44,895 nt of DNA from Geomonas oryzae. GTDB taxonomy: Bacteria; Desulfobacterota; Desulfuromonadia; Geobacterales; Geobacteraceae. The DNA is taken from contig NZ_RAHW01000012.1 in the NCBI RefSeq assembly GCF_004117875.1, forward strand, positions 1 to 44,895, given 5' to 3'. The notes beneath the pieces are model-generated. The model saw only the letters and a program-made list of their open reading frames with translations. It searched no databases and was not told the origin of the DNA. This document shows positions 16,423 to 24,887 of this stretch, piece by piece. Position 1 is the stretch's first letter. The number at the start of each line of letters is the position of its first letter. The position numbers were made by a program, and so were the translations under genes.

Positions 16423-16850
16423 ACGTCCAGCACCACCGTCGCCCGCCACCCATCGGCCACCTGTTCCAGCTTGTAGCGGAGCATGGTGACCGCCTTCACG
16501 TCCGTGTTCATCTGATGCCGAACGACGTCGATCTCCTCACCGGAGAGCCTCGCCCGCAACACGAAACCGCCGTCCGAGGGGGTGACGTTCACCTCGGCGG
16601 GAAGCAGCAGCAACCGTCTGGCATCCTTGTAGAAGATGAGCTCGTTCAGAAAATCGAAAAGGAGCATCTCCTCGTTTTCCTCTTCCAGTTTCACCTCTAG
16701 CGTCTGCGCCGGACGCACCTCGGAGAGGTTCTCCACCATGACCTGCATGGTCGCACGCGCCGCGTCGCAGAAGAGCTCCTCCAGGGTCGGCGCCCAGGCG
16801 TCGAAGGCGACGTCGGCGTGCGCTATGTCCCCGCGGTATTCAAACGGCAT
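16419..16850 (-). CDS. Archease, RtcB activator
   Basis: This 143-residue protein is an archease, the small partner that speeds guanylylation and multiple turnover of the RNA ligase RtcB. The N terminus (MPFEYRGDIAHADVAFDAWAPTLEELFCDAA) and the C-terminal TDVKAVTMLRYKLEQVADGWRATVVLDV are characteristic; the acidic metal-binding positions include the Asp near residue 14 and the final Asp. It starts 10 bp after rtcB on the same strand, with GGAGG 5 bp before the ATG. Its stop overlaps the opposing regulator gene by 4 bp. Confidence 0.9.
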   Translation of the reverse strand: MPFEYRGDIAHADVAFDAWAPTLEELFCDAARATMQVMVENLSEVRPAQTLEVKLEEENEEMLLFDFLNELIFYKDARRLLLLPAEVNVTPSDGGFVLRARLSGEEIDVVRHQMNTDVKAVTMLRYKLEQVADGWRATVVLDV

Positions 16851-16860
16851 ATCCCCTCCG

Positions 16861-18321
16861 TTAACCCTTGATGTTCCCGATCGGCACGAGACGCGCGACG
16901 CGCTTGCTGAGCCCGGCCAGCTCGGTCGCCGCCACCACCTCGTCGATGTTCTTGTAGGCGGGGCCCGCCTCCTCGGCGAGCCCGCCGAAGGAGTCGGTAC
17001 GGACGTAGATGCCGCGCTGCTCCATGTCGCGCTGCAGCTTGTCCCCCCGGAAACTCTTCTTCGCCTCGTGCCGGCTCATGGTCCTGCCGCTGCCGTGCGC
17101 CGTGGTGAAAAAGGCGTCGGCGCCGCTGGACATGCCCGCGAGGAGGTAGGAGCCGGTCTCCATGCTCCCCCCGATGATCACCGGCTGGCCGGTCTTCTCG
17201 TAGCATTCCGGCAGCCCTTCACCTTCGGGAGGCCAGGCGCGCGTCGATCCCTTGCGGTGCACCAGGAATTCCTTTTTCGTACCGTGCACGGCGTGCCGCT
17301 CGAGCTTCGCCGTGTTGTGCGCCACGTCGTAGACCATGCGCAGGCCGAGCTCGTCCGGAGAGGCGTGAAAGACGTCCGAGAAGACCTCCCTGATCCGGTG
17401 CAGGATCACCTGACGGTTGGCAAAGGCCATGTTGACCGCGCACTTCATGGCGCTGAAGTAGGCCTGCCCCTCCGGAGAATGGAAGGGGGCGCAGGCAAGC
17501 TCCCGGTCGACGATTTTTATGCCGTACTTTCTTTCCATGACGGAGAGGAAGAGCTTCAGGTAATCGGTGGCGACCTGGTGGCCGAACCCCCGGCTGCCGC
17601 AGTGGAACATGATGACGACCTGGTTCGGGACGGCGGTGAGCCCGAAGGCGTCGGCAAGCTCGCGGTCCATGATGTTTTCCGGGCGCACCACCTGGATCTC
17701 GCAGTAGTGGTTGCCGCTCCCCAGGGTGCCTAGCTGGTTGTAGCCGCGCTCGATCGCCCTCTCGCTTACGTGCGATGGATCGGCACCGGCAAAGCAGCCC
17801 CCCTCCTCGGTCATCTCCAGGTCGTGCCGGGTCGCGAAGCCGTTTTTAAGGCACCAGCGCGACCCCTGCTGCACCACGGTTCGGAAGTCGTCGTGCTTCA
17901 GTTTCACGAACCCCTGGCATCCCACGCCGGTCGGGATGCGGGCGAAGAGGCGGTCGACCAGCTGGTGGAGCTTGGGCTTTACTTCTTCGGCGGAGAGGGT
18001 GGTGAGTACGAGACGCATGCCGCAGTTGATGTCGAAGCCGATCCCCCCCGGGGAGATCACCCCCGAGCCGGGATCCATGGCGGCGACCCCGCCGATGGGG
18101 AAGCCGTAGCCCCAGTGCCCGTCGGGCATGCAAAAGGCGTAGCGTTGGATGCCGGGTAGGGTGGCGACGTTGCTCACCTGCTCGAAGACGCCGGCGTCCA
18201 TCTCGTTGATGAGTTTCTCGCTGGCCACGATCCTTGCGGGGACGAGCATCCCCGTCTTGTAGCTCACCGGGAGCTCCCAGATCGTGTCGGAAATGCGCTT
18301 GAGCGCGGCTGGTACGTTCAT
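16861..18321 (-). CDS. rtcB: RNA-splicing/repair ligase RtcB
   Basis: This 486-residue enzyme joins RNA 2',3'-cyclic phosphate (3'-P) ends to 5'-OH ends using GTP and Mn2+. Family motifs are in order: DINCGMRL near 98-105 (Cys metal ligand), GTLGSGNHYCEIQ, IMFHCGSRGFGHQ, YDVAHNTAK, HRKGSTRAWPP, and TTAHGSGRTMSR, where His409 is the guanylylated residue. The length is standard. GGAGG precedes the ATG. It is the first gene of a two-gene operon with archease, an arrangement that supports a role in repairing damaged tRNA or other RNA. No RtcA or RtcR lies nearby. Confidence 0.96.
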   Translation of the reverse strand: MNVPAALKRISDTIWELPVSYKTGMLVPARIVASEKLINEMDAGVFEQVSNVATLPGIQRYAFCMPDGHWGYGFPIGGVAAMDPGSGVISPGGIGFDINCGMRLVLTTLSAEEVKPKLHQLVDRLFARIPTGVGCQGFVKLKHDDFRTVVQQGSRWCLKNGFATRHDLEMTEEGGCFAGADPSHVSERAIERGYNQLGTLGSGNHYCEIQVVRPENIMDRELADAFGLTAVPNQVVIMFHCGSRGFGHQVATDYLKLFLSVMERKYGIKIVDRELACAPFHSPEGQAYFSAMKCAVNMAFANRQVILHRIREVFSDVFHASPDELGLRMVYDVAHNTAKLERHAVHGTKKEFLVHRKGSTRAWPPEGEGLPECYEKTGQPVIIGGSMETGSYLLAGMSSGADAFFTTAHGSGRTMSRHEAKKSFRGDKLQRDMEQRGIYVRTDSFGGLAEEAGPAYKNIDEVVAATELAGLSKRVARLVPIGNIKG

Positions 18322-18433
18322 GGTTCCTCCGTCTTATGCTCGGCTGACGCTTAACCCTGGAGATGTTACCACACCTGTTCGGGGTTGCCGGGCCTTAGGA
18401 GGCGCTTGGGGAGAGAGACGGCGGGCTTTCCTC

Positions 18434-18610
18434 TCAGGCCGAGCCGGATGCAACTGAGTGGAGAGGCGGCGCGGCAGGCGCCGCTTCCTGTTTCACCCAG
18501 TGCTCCGACCTGTCATAGCCCAGGATGCAGCCCGTTTCCAGCAGGTGTTCGAGGTAGTAATCGTTGATGACGTCGTAGGTGAAATCGTCGTAGCAGACAA
18601 GCACGCCCAT
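18434..18610 (-). CDS. Small conserved protein resembling the GSU3473 family
   Basis: This 58-residue protein begins MGVLVCYDDFTYDVINDYYLEHLLETGCILGYDRSEHWV. The pattern (V.Y.D..YD.V.D..L..L...G.I....RS..WV) is like short Geobacter proteins annotated as the GSU3473 family; I am recalling that pattern rather than matching it. The last 15 residues are Ala/Pro/Ser-rich and probably disordered. The ATG at 18610 is chosen over 18625 because GAAGGAGA lies 6 bp before it. The function is unknown. Confidence 0.6.
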   Translation of the reverse strand: MGVLVCYDDFTYDVINDYYLEHLLETGCILGYDRSEHWVKQEAAPAAPPLHSVASGSA

Positions 18611-18786
18611 CGGTCTCTCCTTCATTAGTGACAGTGGCCATTTTTTGTTCCTATCGGAACGGGGACGTTAAGGCTTTAACTACTTTTCATGGCGGTCTCT
18701 TTCTTTCCGCTACCGCAGGTTTTCATCCCCTCACTCTGTCAGCGATAGCGGAGCGCCAGAAAGATCTTTCAAAGCAGCTCAAGTAG

Positions 18787-18816
18787 TTGACAAGGGTACG
18801 GGGTCCCCTGTATGCT
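18787..18816 (+). promoter_or_regulatory. Sigma70-type promoter of the S1-repeat gene
   Basis: TTGACA (18787-18792), 18 bp, TATGCT (18811-18816). It would give a leader of about 35 nt before the ATG at 18859. Confidence 0.6.
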
Positions 18817-18858
18817 CCTTGGGTGCTAAAGCGCAACAAAACGTTCAGAGGTATTTAA

Positions 18859-20061
18859 ATGGATATCGATCACAGGGAAGAGATGGAAACCGAAGAGGAG
18901 AGCTTTGCCGATCTGTTCGAGCGGAGTCAGAAGGACGCCGGCCGCCTTGAGCCGGGTGCCAAGGTCGAGGCGACCGTACTGCAGATCGCCAAAGACTGGG
19001 TCTTTCTGGATACCGGCCGTAAAGGCGAAGGGATCCTCGACATCAAGGAAGTCCTTGACGCCGACGGCAATGTGACCGTCAAGGTAGGCGACAAGGTCAC
19101 CGCCTGGTTCCTCTCTTCGCGCAACAACGAGATGCGTTTCACCACCAAGGTCGGCGCGGGGAGCGGCCAAGCAGCCGGCAACGCGCAGCTCGAGGAAGCC
19201 TTCGCGGCCGGCATCCCGGTCGAGGGCGTGGTGGAGAAGGAAGTGAAGGGTGGTTTCGAGGTCAAGGTGGCTGGCTCGCGCGCCTTCTGCCCGTTCTCCC
19301 AGATCGCCCTGAGAAGGGTCGAGGACACCGCGGCGCTTCTCGGCAAACACATGTCGTTCAAGATCACCGAATACTCCGAGAAGGGGCGCAACATCGTGCT
19401 GTCGCACCGTGCCCTCCTCGAGGAGGAGCAGCAGGCGCAGAAAGAGGCGCTCAAGGAAACCCTCAAGGTCGGCGACCGCGTGAAGGGGACCGTCACCTCG
19501 CTGCGCGACTTCGGCGCCTTCGTCTCCATCGGGGCGGTGGAGGGGCTCCTGCCCGTTTCCGAGGTCGCCTGGGCGCGGGTGAACCACGTAAGCGATGTGC
19601 TCTCGGTCGGACAGGAAGTCGAGGTGGTGATCAAGGGGATCGACTGGGACAAGAACCGCATCTCCTTCTCCCTGAAGGACACCCTGGCCGACCCGTGGGA
19701 AGAGGCGGCAAGCGCGTTCCCGGAAGGTTCCTACCAAAACGGCAAGGTGGCAAGGCTCACCCCGTTCGGCGCCTTCGTTACCCTGGCAGCCGGCGTGGAC
19801 GGTCTCATCCACATCTCGAAGCTCGGCGCGGGCAAGCGGATCCAGCACCCCCGCGAGGTCCTCGCCGAAGGGCAGGAGGTCGAGGTGAAGGTAGAGTCGG
19901 TGGACCGCGAGGCGAAGAAGATCTCCCTGTCGCTTGCTTCCGTGAGCCGCGCTCAGGAAGAGCAGACCGCCAGCATGGACGCCTACAAGAAGACCGTTTC
20001 CGAGGCCCCCAAAGGGATGGGGACCCTGGGCGATCTGCTCAAGGCAAAGCTGAAGGGGTAG
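18859..20061 (+). CDS. Four-repeat S1-domain RNA-binding protein
   Basis: This 400-residue protein has four S1-type OB folds: about 32-95, 120-190, 207-275 and 290-350. The third and fourth are closest to canonical S1 repeats (VGDRVKGTVTSLRDFGAFVSIG and YQNGKVARLTPFGAFVTL). An acidic N-terminal stretch precedes them and a flexible tail follows. Full ribosomal protein S1 has six repeats and is about 550 residues, so this is a paralogue rather than rpsA. A role in translation or RNA binding is likely; the target is unknown. GAGGT lies 7 bp before the ATG. It is followed by a small DUF3820 gene after 3 bp. Confidence 0.88.
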   Translation: MDIDHREEMETEEESFADLFERSQKDAGRLEPGAKVEATVLQIAKDWVFLDTGRKGEGILDIKEVLDADGNVTVKVGDKVTAWFLSSRNNEMRFTTKVGAGSGQAAGNAQLEEAFAAGIPVEGVVEKEVKGGFEVKVAGSRAFCPFSQIALRRVEDTAALLGKHMSFKITEYSEKGRNIVLSHRALLEEEQQAQKEALKETLKVGDRVKGTVTSLRDFGAFVSIGAVEGLLPVSEVAWARVNHVSDVLSVGQEVEVVIKGIDWDKNRISFSLKDTLADPWEEAASAFPEGSYQNGKVARLTPFGAFVTLAAGVDGLIHISKLGAGKRIQHPREVLAEGQEVEVKVESVDREAKKISLSLASVSRAQEEQTASMDAYKKTVSEAPKGMGTLGDLLKAKLKG

Positions 20062-20064
20062 CCC

Positions 20065-20292
20065 GTGGAGGAGCTTTTCCCTGATCCGGACCGGCTGCTG
20101 CAGCTGGCCCGCACCAGGATGCCCTACGGGAAGTACGCCGGCTTTCTGCTCGTCGACCTTCCGGAACCCTACCTCGTATGGATGAGGCAGAAGGGGTTTC
20201 CCGGCGGGGAGCTCGGGGCGATGCTCGCATGCATGTACGAGGTGAAGGCGAACGGCCTCGAGTACCTGTTCGAGCCGCTGCGACGCGGGTAG
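20065..20292 (+). CDS. DUF3820 family small protein
   Basis: This 75-residue protein has the family core MPYGKYAGFLLVDLPEPYLVWMRQKGFPGGELG, in which PYGKY.G..L.DLP..YL.W fits DUF3820. Family members are short and often adjacent to nucleic-acid genes; the function is unknown. The start is GTG, 3 bp after the stop of the S1-domain gene, which indicates coupling. Confidence 0.8.
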   Translation: MEELFPDPDRLLQLARTRMPYGKYAGFLLVDLPEPYLVWMRQKGFPGGELGAMLACMYEVKANGLEYLFEPLRRG

Positions 20293-20322
20293 CAGGTCAC
20301 ATCCATCGGCAACCTACGCACG

Positions 20323-20359
20323 AAAAAAGCCCCTCTCGCCTGGCGAGAGGGGCTTTTTT
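20323..20359. terminator. Bidirectional terminator
   Basis: Arms AAAAAAGCCCCTCTCGCC (20323-20340) and GGCGAGAGGGGCTTTTTT (20342-20359) form a near-perfect 16-bp stem. It lies between the convergent DUF3820 and zinc-site protein genes and can serve both. Confidence 0.93.
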
Positions 20360-20380
20360 CTTTCCGCGCGGCGCGCCTTC

Positions 20381-20875
20381 CTAGCGCGTCCAGTCGACCC
20401 GGACCATGCGCTGGTCGTGGCTCCACTTGTAGTGAAGCTCGCCGCGCTGGGACTTGTACAGCTCGCGCCCGATCTTCTGCGCCAGCTTGTCCTCGGTCGT
20501 CGTCACCACGATGCCGCCGTTTTCCTCCTTGATCTCCATGATGCGCCCGAGCGGGTTTTTTTCCCGGTGCTTAGACTCCTGCTGCTTCACCGTGTTCATG
20601 ATCTCTTCACGGTGCTGCGTCAGGTACGGCCCGGAGAGCGTCACCACGCCCGCCGGGTCTTCTCCGACGATGCGCCGGCAGGCGGGGCAGAGGACGTCCC
20701 CCTTTTGTGCCGGGACGCTTCCCTCGACGATCTGCCAGCGTTTGTTGTGGTAGACGATGCCGCACCCCTTGCACACGGTTCCGTCCGGCAGCCCGCGCTT
20801 GGGCAGGTAAGGCTCAAGGCTGCGGGTGGTCATTTGTCCCTTTTCCTCCATGGTTATCCTGGCTCCGCGTGGCAT
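20381..20875 (-). CDS. Conserved protein with two Cys pairs (BCAM0308-like)
   Basis: This 164-residue protein has two CxxC pairs, Cys35/Cys38 (CKGC) and Cys63/Cys66 (CPAC), likely one zinc site. The second half has NPLGRIMEI near 107-115 and the motif VTTTEDKLAQKIGREL. I think it belongs to the BCAM0308 family, but this rests on memory of the pattern. The function is unknown. The ATG at 20875 is chosen because GGAGG lies 6 bp upstream; an upstream in-frame ATG lacks a site. Confidence 0.65.
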   Translation of the reverse strand: MPRGARITMEEKGQMTTRSLEPYLPKRGLPDGTVCKGCGIVYHNKRWQIVEGSVPAQKGDVLCPACRRIVGEDPAGVVTLSGPYLTQHREEIMNTVKQQESKHREKNPLGRIMEIKEENGGIVVTTTEDKLAQKIGRELYKSQRGELHYKWSHDQRMVRVDWTR

Positions 20876-20970
20876 GGCAACCTCCGTCCTTTTAGATTCG
20901 CCATAATTAGCGCGCACCCATTATAGCACCCGCTTGCAGCGCTGCATGGGGGAGGTCAGCATCGCGGCAC

Positions 20971-21003
20971 GAAAAAGGCCCGGTGCTTGATGCACCGGGC
21001 CTT
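20971..21003 (-). terminator. Leftward intrinsic terminator of the candidate RNA
   Basis: Perfect 12-bp stem AAGGCCCGGTGC (20975-20986) / GCACCGGGCCTT (20992-21003), loop of 5 nt. Five A at 20972-20976 become a U tract in leftward RNA. The nearest leftward protein gene upstream is rluA-like at 22287, so what it ends is the candidate RNA. Confidence 0.85.
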
Positions 21004-21412
21004 AAAAAATGTAACTGGCGCCACTTTATGAGATCCTTTACCCCTATCCGTCGGTGGAAGGTGGGTGCCGGGGGCGGAGAACGCGCTCCGGCGGGACCGT
21101 GTTGCCCGTTGCTCCGGGTTCCTTCCCCTTTTTGAAGCGGTTTTGACGCGCATGGCGGATGAGATTATTTTAGGCCAATCGGCTTGATCTCCGTAAGCGC
21201 CAGTCACTAGCTCCAAAGTGCCGTAAAGGTTTATGTGAGACCACGCTCTTTTGTGAAGCATCTCCCCGGAAAACGCTTTAGGTAATTCCGTAGAAGCATC
21301 GGGAACTGCACACCACGTCTGAAACCTGGGAAACCATAAGTGTGGAATAATCAGGGTACCTCACGCCACCTCTACCTGTACTCCAGAGCTATTTTCAAAG
21401 AGCCTTTCATCT
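20971..21412 (-). ncRNA. Candidate structured RNA of about 440 nt
   Basis: This lies in the largest gene-poor gap (20876-21624). On the - strand there is a promoter at 21447-21419, a boxA-like GCTCTTTGAAA just after the inferred start (21404-21393), and a strong terminator at 21003-20971. A helix of 11 bp joins 21197-21207 to 21011-21021. On the - strand its one non-Watson-Crick position is G-U; on the + strand it would be A-C, which favours leftward RNA. Inner arms include 21030-21035/21186-21191 and 21056-21061/21121-21126. No plausible protein is present. It lacks the hallmarks of tmRNA, RNase P, SRP and 6S RNA. Its role is unknown. Confidence 0.5.
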
Positions 21413-21418
21413 GATTTA

Positions 21419-21447
21419 AGTGTACGCCTGCCCTATATAGGAGTCAA
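21419..21447 (-). promoter_or_regulatory. Leftward sigma70-type promoter of the candidate RNA
   Basis: On the - strand, TTGACT (21447-21442), 17 bp, TACACT (21424-21419). The start would fall near 21412. Confidence 0.55.
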
Positions 21448-21624
21448 CAGGTTGAGTGTGAGGCATTCCGGCTGTCGATTGGTACTCGCTAATGTCATGT
21501 GCCGCGCTTGCTGCTACTTGACAGTGCGCTGTTCCCGGTTACCAGATCCAGTCGAAGCACGTGCGGGGACGCGCGGTTGAGACCATTGATCCCTGTGGTA
21601 ACATTGCGCCTTCGGGAGGATGCC

Positions 21625-22290
21625 ATGACAAGCGACCTCAAGAGAGAACTGACGGCGAGGAAAGAGCGGATGCTGGCCGAACACCTGGCGGGGCGCGGCA
21701 TCAGGGACGGCGCCGTGCTGCAGGCGATGCGCGAGGTGCCGCGCGAGTCGTTTTTACCGCCGGAGATGGAGTTTCTCGCCTACGAGGACGGCCCGCTGCC
21801 GATCCAGGAGGGACAGACCATCTCCCAGCCGTACATCGTCGCCTACATGATCGAGGCCCTGGAACTTAAAGGGACCGAGAGGGTGCTGGAGATCGGGACC
21901 GGATCGGGCTATGCCGCCGCCGTGCTGAGCCTTTGCGCCGCCCGCGTGTTCACCGTCGAGCGCCTTTCGTACCTTGCCCGCAGCGCGGAGCAACGGCTTC
22001 GTGAGCTGGGCTACCGCAACGTGACGGTGCACCTGGGCGACGGGACGCTGGGGTGGCCGGAGCACGCCCCATACGACGGCATCGTGGTGACCGCCGGGGC
22101 GCCCGAGGTGCCCGAGACGCTCCTGGAGCAGCTTGCCCCGGGGGGAAGGCTCGTGATTCCGGTGGGGCGCAGCCAGCACATGCAGGAGCTCGTGCGGGTG
22201 CGCCGCCTGGCGGGAGGAGAGCTCCGCTACGAGGAGCTCTGCGGCGTCCGTTTCGTTCCCCTCATCGGGGCCGAAGGTTGGAAGGACTAG
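21625..22290 (+). CDS. pcm: Protein-L-isoaspartate O-methyltransferase
   Basis: This 221-residue enzyme methylates isoaspartyl residues in aged proteins with SAM so that they can be repaired. Motifs are PRESFLPP and the family's GQTISQPYIVAYMIEAL (about 61-77), the SAM-binding VLEIGTGSGYAAAVLS (about 87-102), and GRLVIPVG. GGGAGG lies 4 bp before the ATG at 21625, which is preferred to the earlier GTG. The stop overlaps the next gene's stop on the other strand as CTAG. A possible promoter TTGAGA-16-TAACAT (21577-21604) is weak. Confidence 0.92.
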   Translation: MTSDLKRELTARKERMLAEHLAGRGIRDGAVLQAMREVPRESFLPPEMEFLAYEDGPLPIQEGQTISQPYIVAYMIEALELKGTERVLEIGTGSGYAAAVLSLCAARVFTVERLSYLARSAEQRLRELGYRNVTVHLGDGTLGWPEHAPYDGIVVTAGAPEVPETLLEQLAPGGRLVIPVGRSQHMQELVRVRRLAGGELRYEELCGVRFVPLIGAEGWKD

Positions 22291-23198
22291 GAAAGGGATG
22301 CTGCATCGGCTGCGGGAATCTCGCCGAGCGCCGTCAGGAGGGCCTCCTCCCCCATGGAGCCGAAACGGGAGGCGAGACGCAGCAGCTGATCGGGAAGCGG
22401 CGCCGGGACGTCGACCTCCTCCCCGGTGGCGGGGTGCATGAGGGTGGTGCGGAAGGAGTGAAGCGCATGGCCGGCGAAGCCGGTGAGGCTCCTGCCGCCG
22501 TAGCGTTTGTCTCCGAGGATCGGGTGCCCGATCATCCGGAAATGCTGTCTTATCTGGTGCATCCTCCCGGTCAGCGGGTAGACCGCCACCAAGGCGATCC
22601 CGCCTCCCTGCAGAAGTCTCACGTAGCTCGTCTGTGATTCCTTGCCGTCCAGGGCGGCATCGATGGTCCCCTGCTTCTGCAGCTTCCCCTCCACCACCGC
22701 GAGATACAGCTTTCCCAGCCCTTCCTCCTGCACCATCTTGCCGAACATGCCGGCGGCGACCGCGCTCTTCGCCAGGATGATCGCGCCGGAAGTACCCTTG
22801 TCGAGCCGGTTCACCGGGCGCAATTTCCCGGCGCCGTCGCGCTTTTTGAGGAGGGTCTCCGCGAGGTCGACCAGGGTGATCTCCTCCGGGTCGTCGGTAC
22901 GGTGCACCGCGATCCCGGCGGGCTTGTTCAGGCAGAGGATCCAGGTGTCTTCGAAGAGGATGTCGAGTTCCGGGGTGAGGCGGGCCAGGAGCGCCGCCGT
23001 TTTGGAACTCTCCTTGATGGTGATCTGGTCGCCCAGGCGGAGCAGTTCGCCGGGCTCGGCGGGGGCGCCGTTCAGTTTTAGGTGCCCGGAGGCGATGAGC
23101 TTCTTGATGTAGGAGAACTGGGCACTTGGGAGCAGGTTCCGCATGAAGCTGTCCACGCGCCGCAAGTGGTCTTTGGCCGCTATCTGGTAGGTTAACAT
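22287..23198 (-). CDS. RluA-family pseudouridine synthase
   Basis: This 303-residue enzyme isomerises uridines in rRNA or tRNA. An N-terminal S4 domain spans about 10-65 (RRVDSFMRNLLPS...LNGAPAEPGELLRLGDQI). The catalytic motif is RPVNRLDKGTSGAIILAK, with the Asp of NRLD as nucleophile. Later motifs TGRMHQIRQHFRMIGHPILGDKRYGG and ALHSF...HP are typical of RluC/D types. The target site cannot be told from the sequence. The ATG at 23198 is taken as start; the ribosome site is weak. Confidence 0.9.
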   Translation of the reverse strand: MLTYQIAAKDHLRRVDSFMRNLLPSAQFSYIKKLIASGHLKLNGAPAEPGELLRLGDQITIKESSKTAALLARLTPELDILFEDTWILCLNKPAGIAVHRTDDPEEITLVDLAETLLKKRDGAGKLRPVNRLDKGTSGAIILAKSAVAAGMFGKMVQEEGLGKLYLAVVEGKLQKQGTIDAALDGKESQTSYVRLLQGGGIALVAVYPLTGRMHQIRQHFRMIGHPILGDKRYGGRSLTGFAGHALHSFRTTLMHPATGEEVDVPAPLPDQLLRLASRFGSMGEEALLTALGEIPAADAASLS

Positions 23199-23282
23199 GC
23201 GACGGAGTATACCTTCATGAGGATGAAGGCGCAAGGGAATCCGGCGGCGGGGTGAGGGGAAGGGGGGAGAGGGGGACGGACA

Positions 23283-23316
23283 AATAGAAAGGGCGCACCG
23301 GTTAGGGTGCGCCCTT
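23283..23316 (-). terminator. Terminator after eno
   Basis: An 11-bp stem AAGGGCGCACC (23289-23299) / GGTGCGCCCTT (23306-23316). In leftward RNA a short U-rich tail (ttctatttg) follows. It lies in the 152-bp gap between eno and the RluA-type gene. Confidence 0.75.
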
Positions 23317-23350
23317 ATGCAACAAGAAGCGGGCGAAGGATCGGTCGCGC

Positions 23351-24841
<1,491 letters not shown>

Positions 24842-24887
24842 CTAGCCTTGCAGTCTCTGTCCTTACGACACGGGAAACATTGAAATA

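Noticed and set aside
20956..21261. Leftward 101-residue reading frame in the 20.9-21.3 kb gap
   Set aside because: It runs through the strong terminator, has no ribosome site and a low-complexity, Arg/Ser-heavy composition.
20971..21412. Identification of the candidate RNA as tmRNA, RNase P, SRP or 6S RNA
   Set aside because: It lacks the tRNA-like end with CCA, the GAGGAAAGTCC core, the SRP loop sequence, and a recognisable 6S bubble layout.
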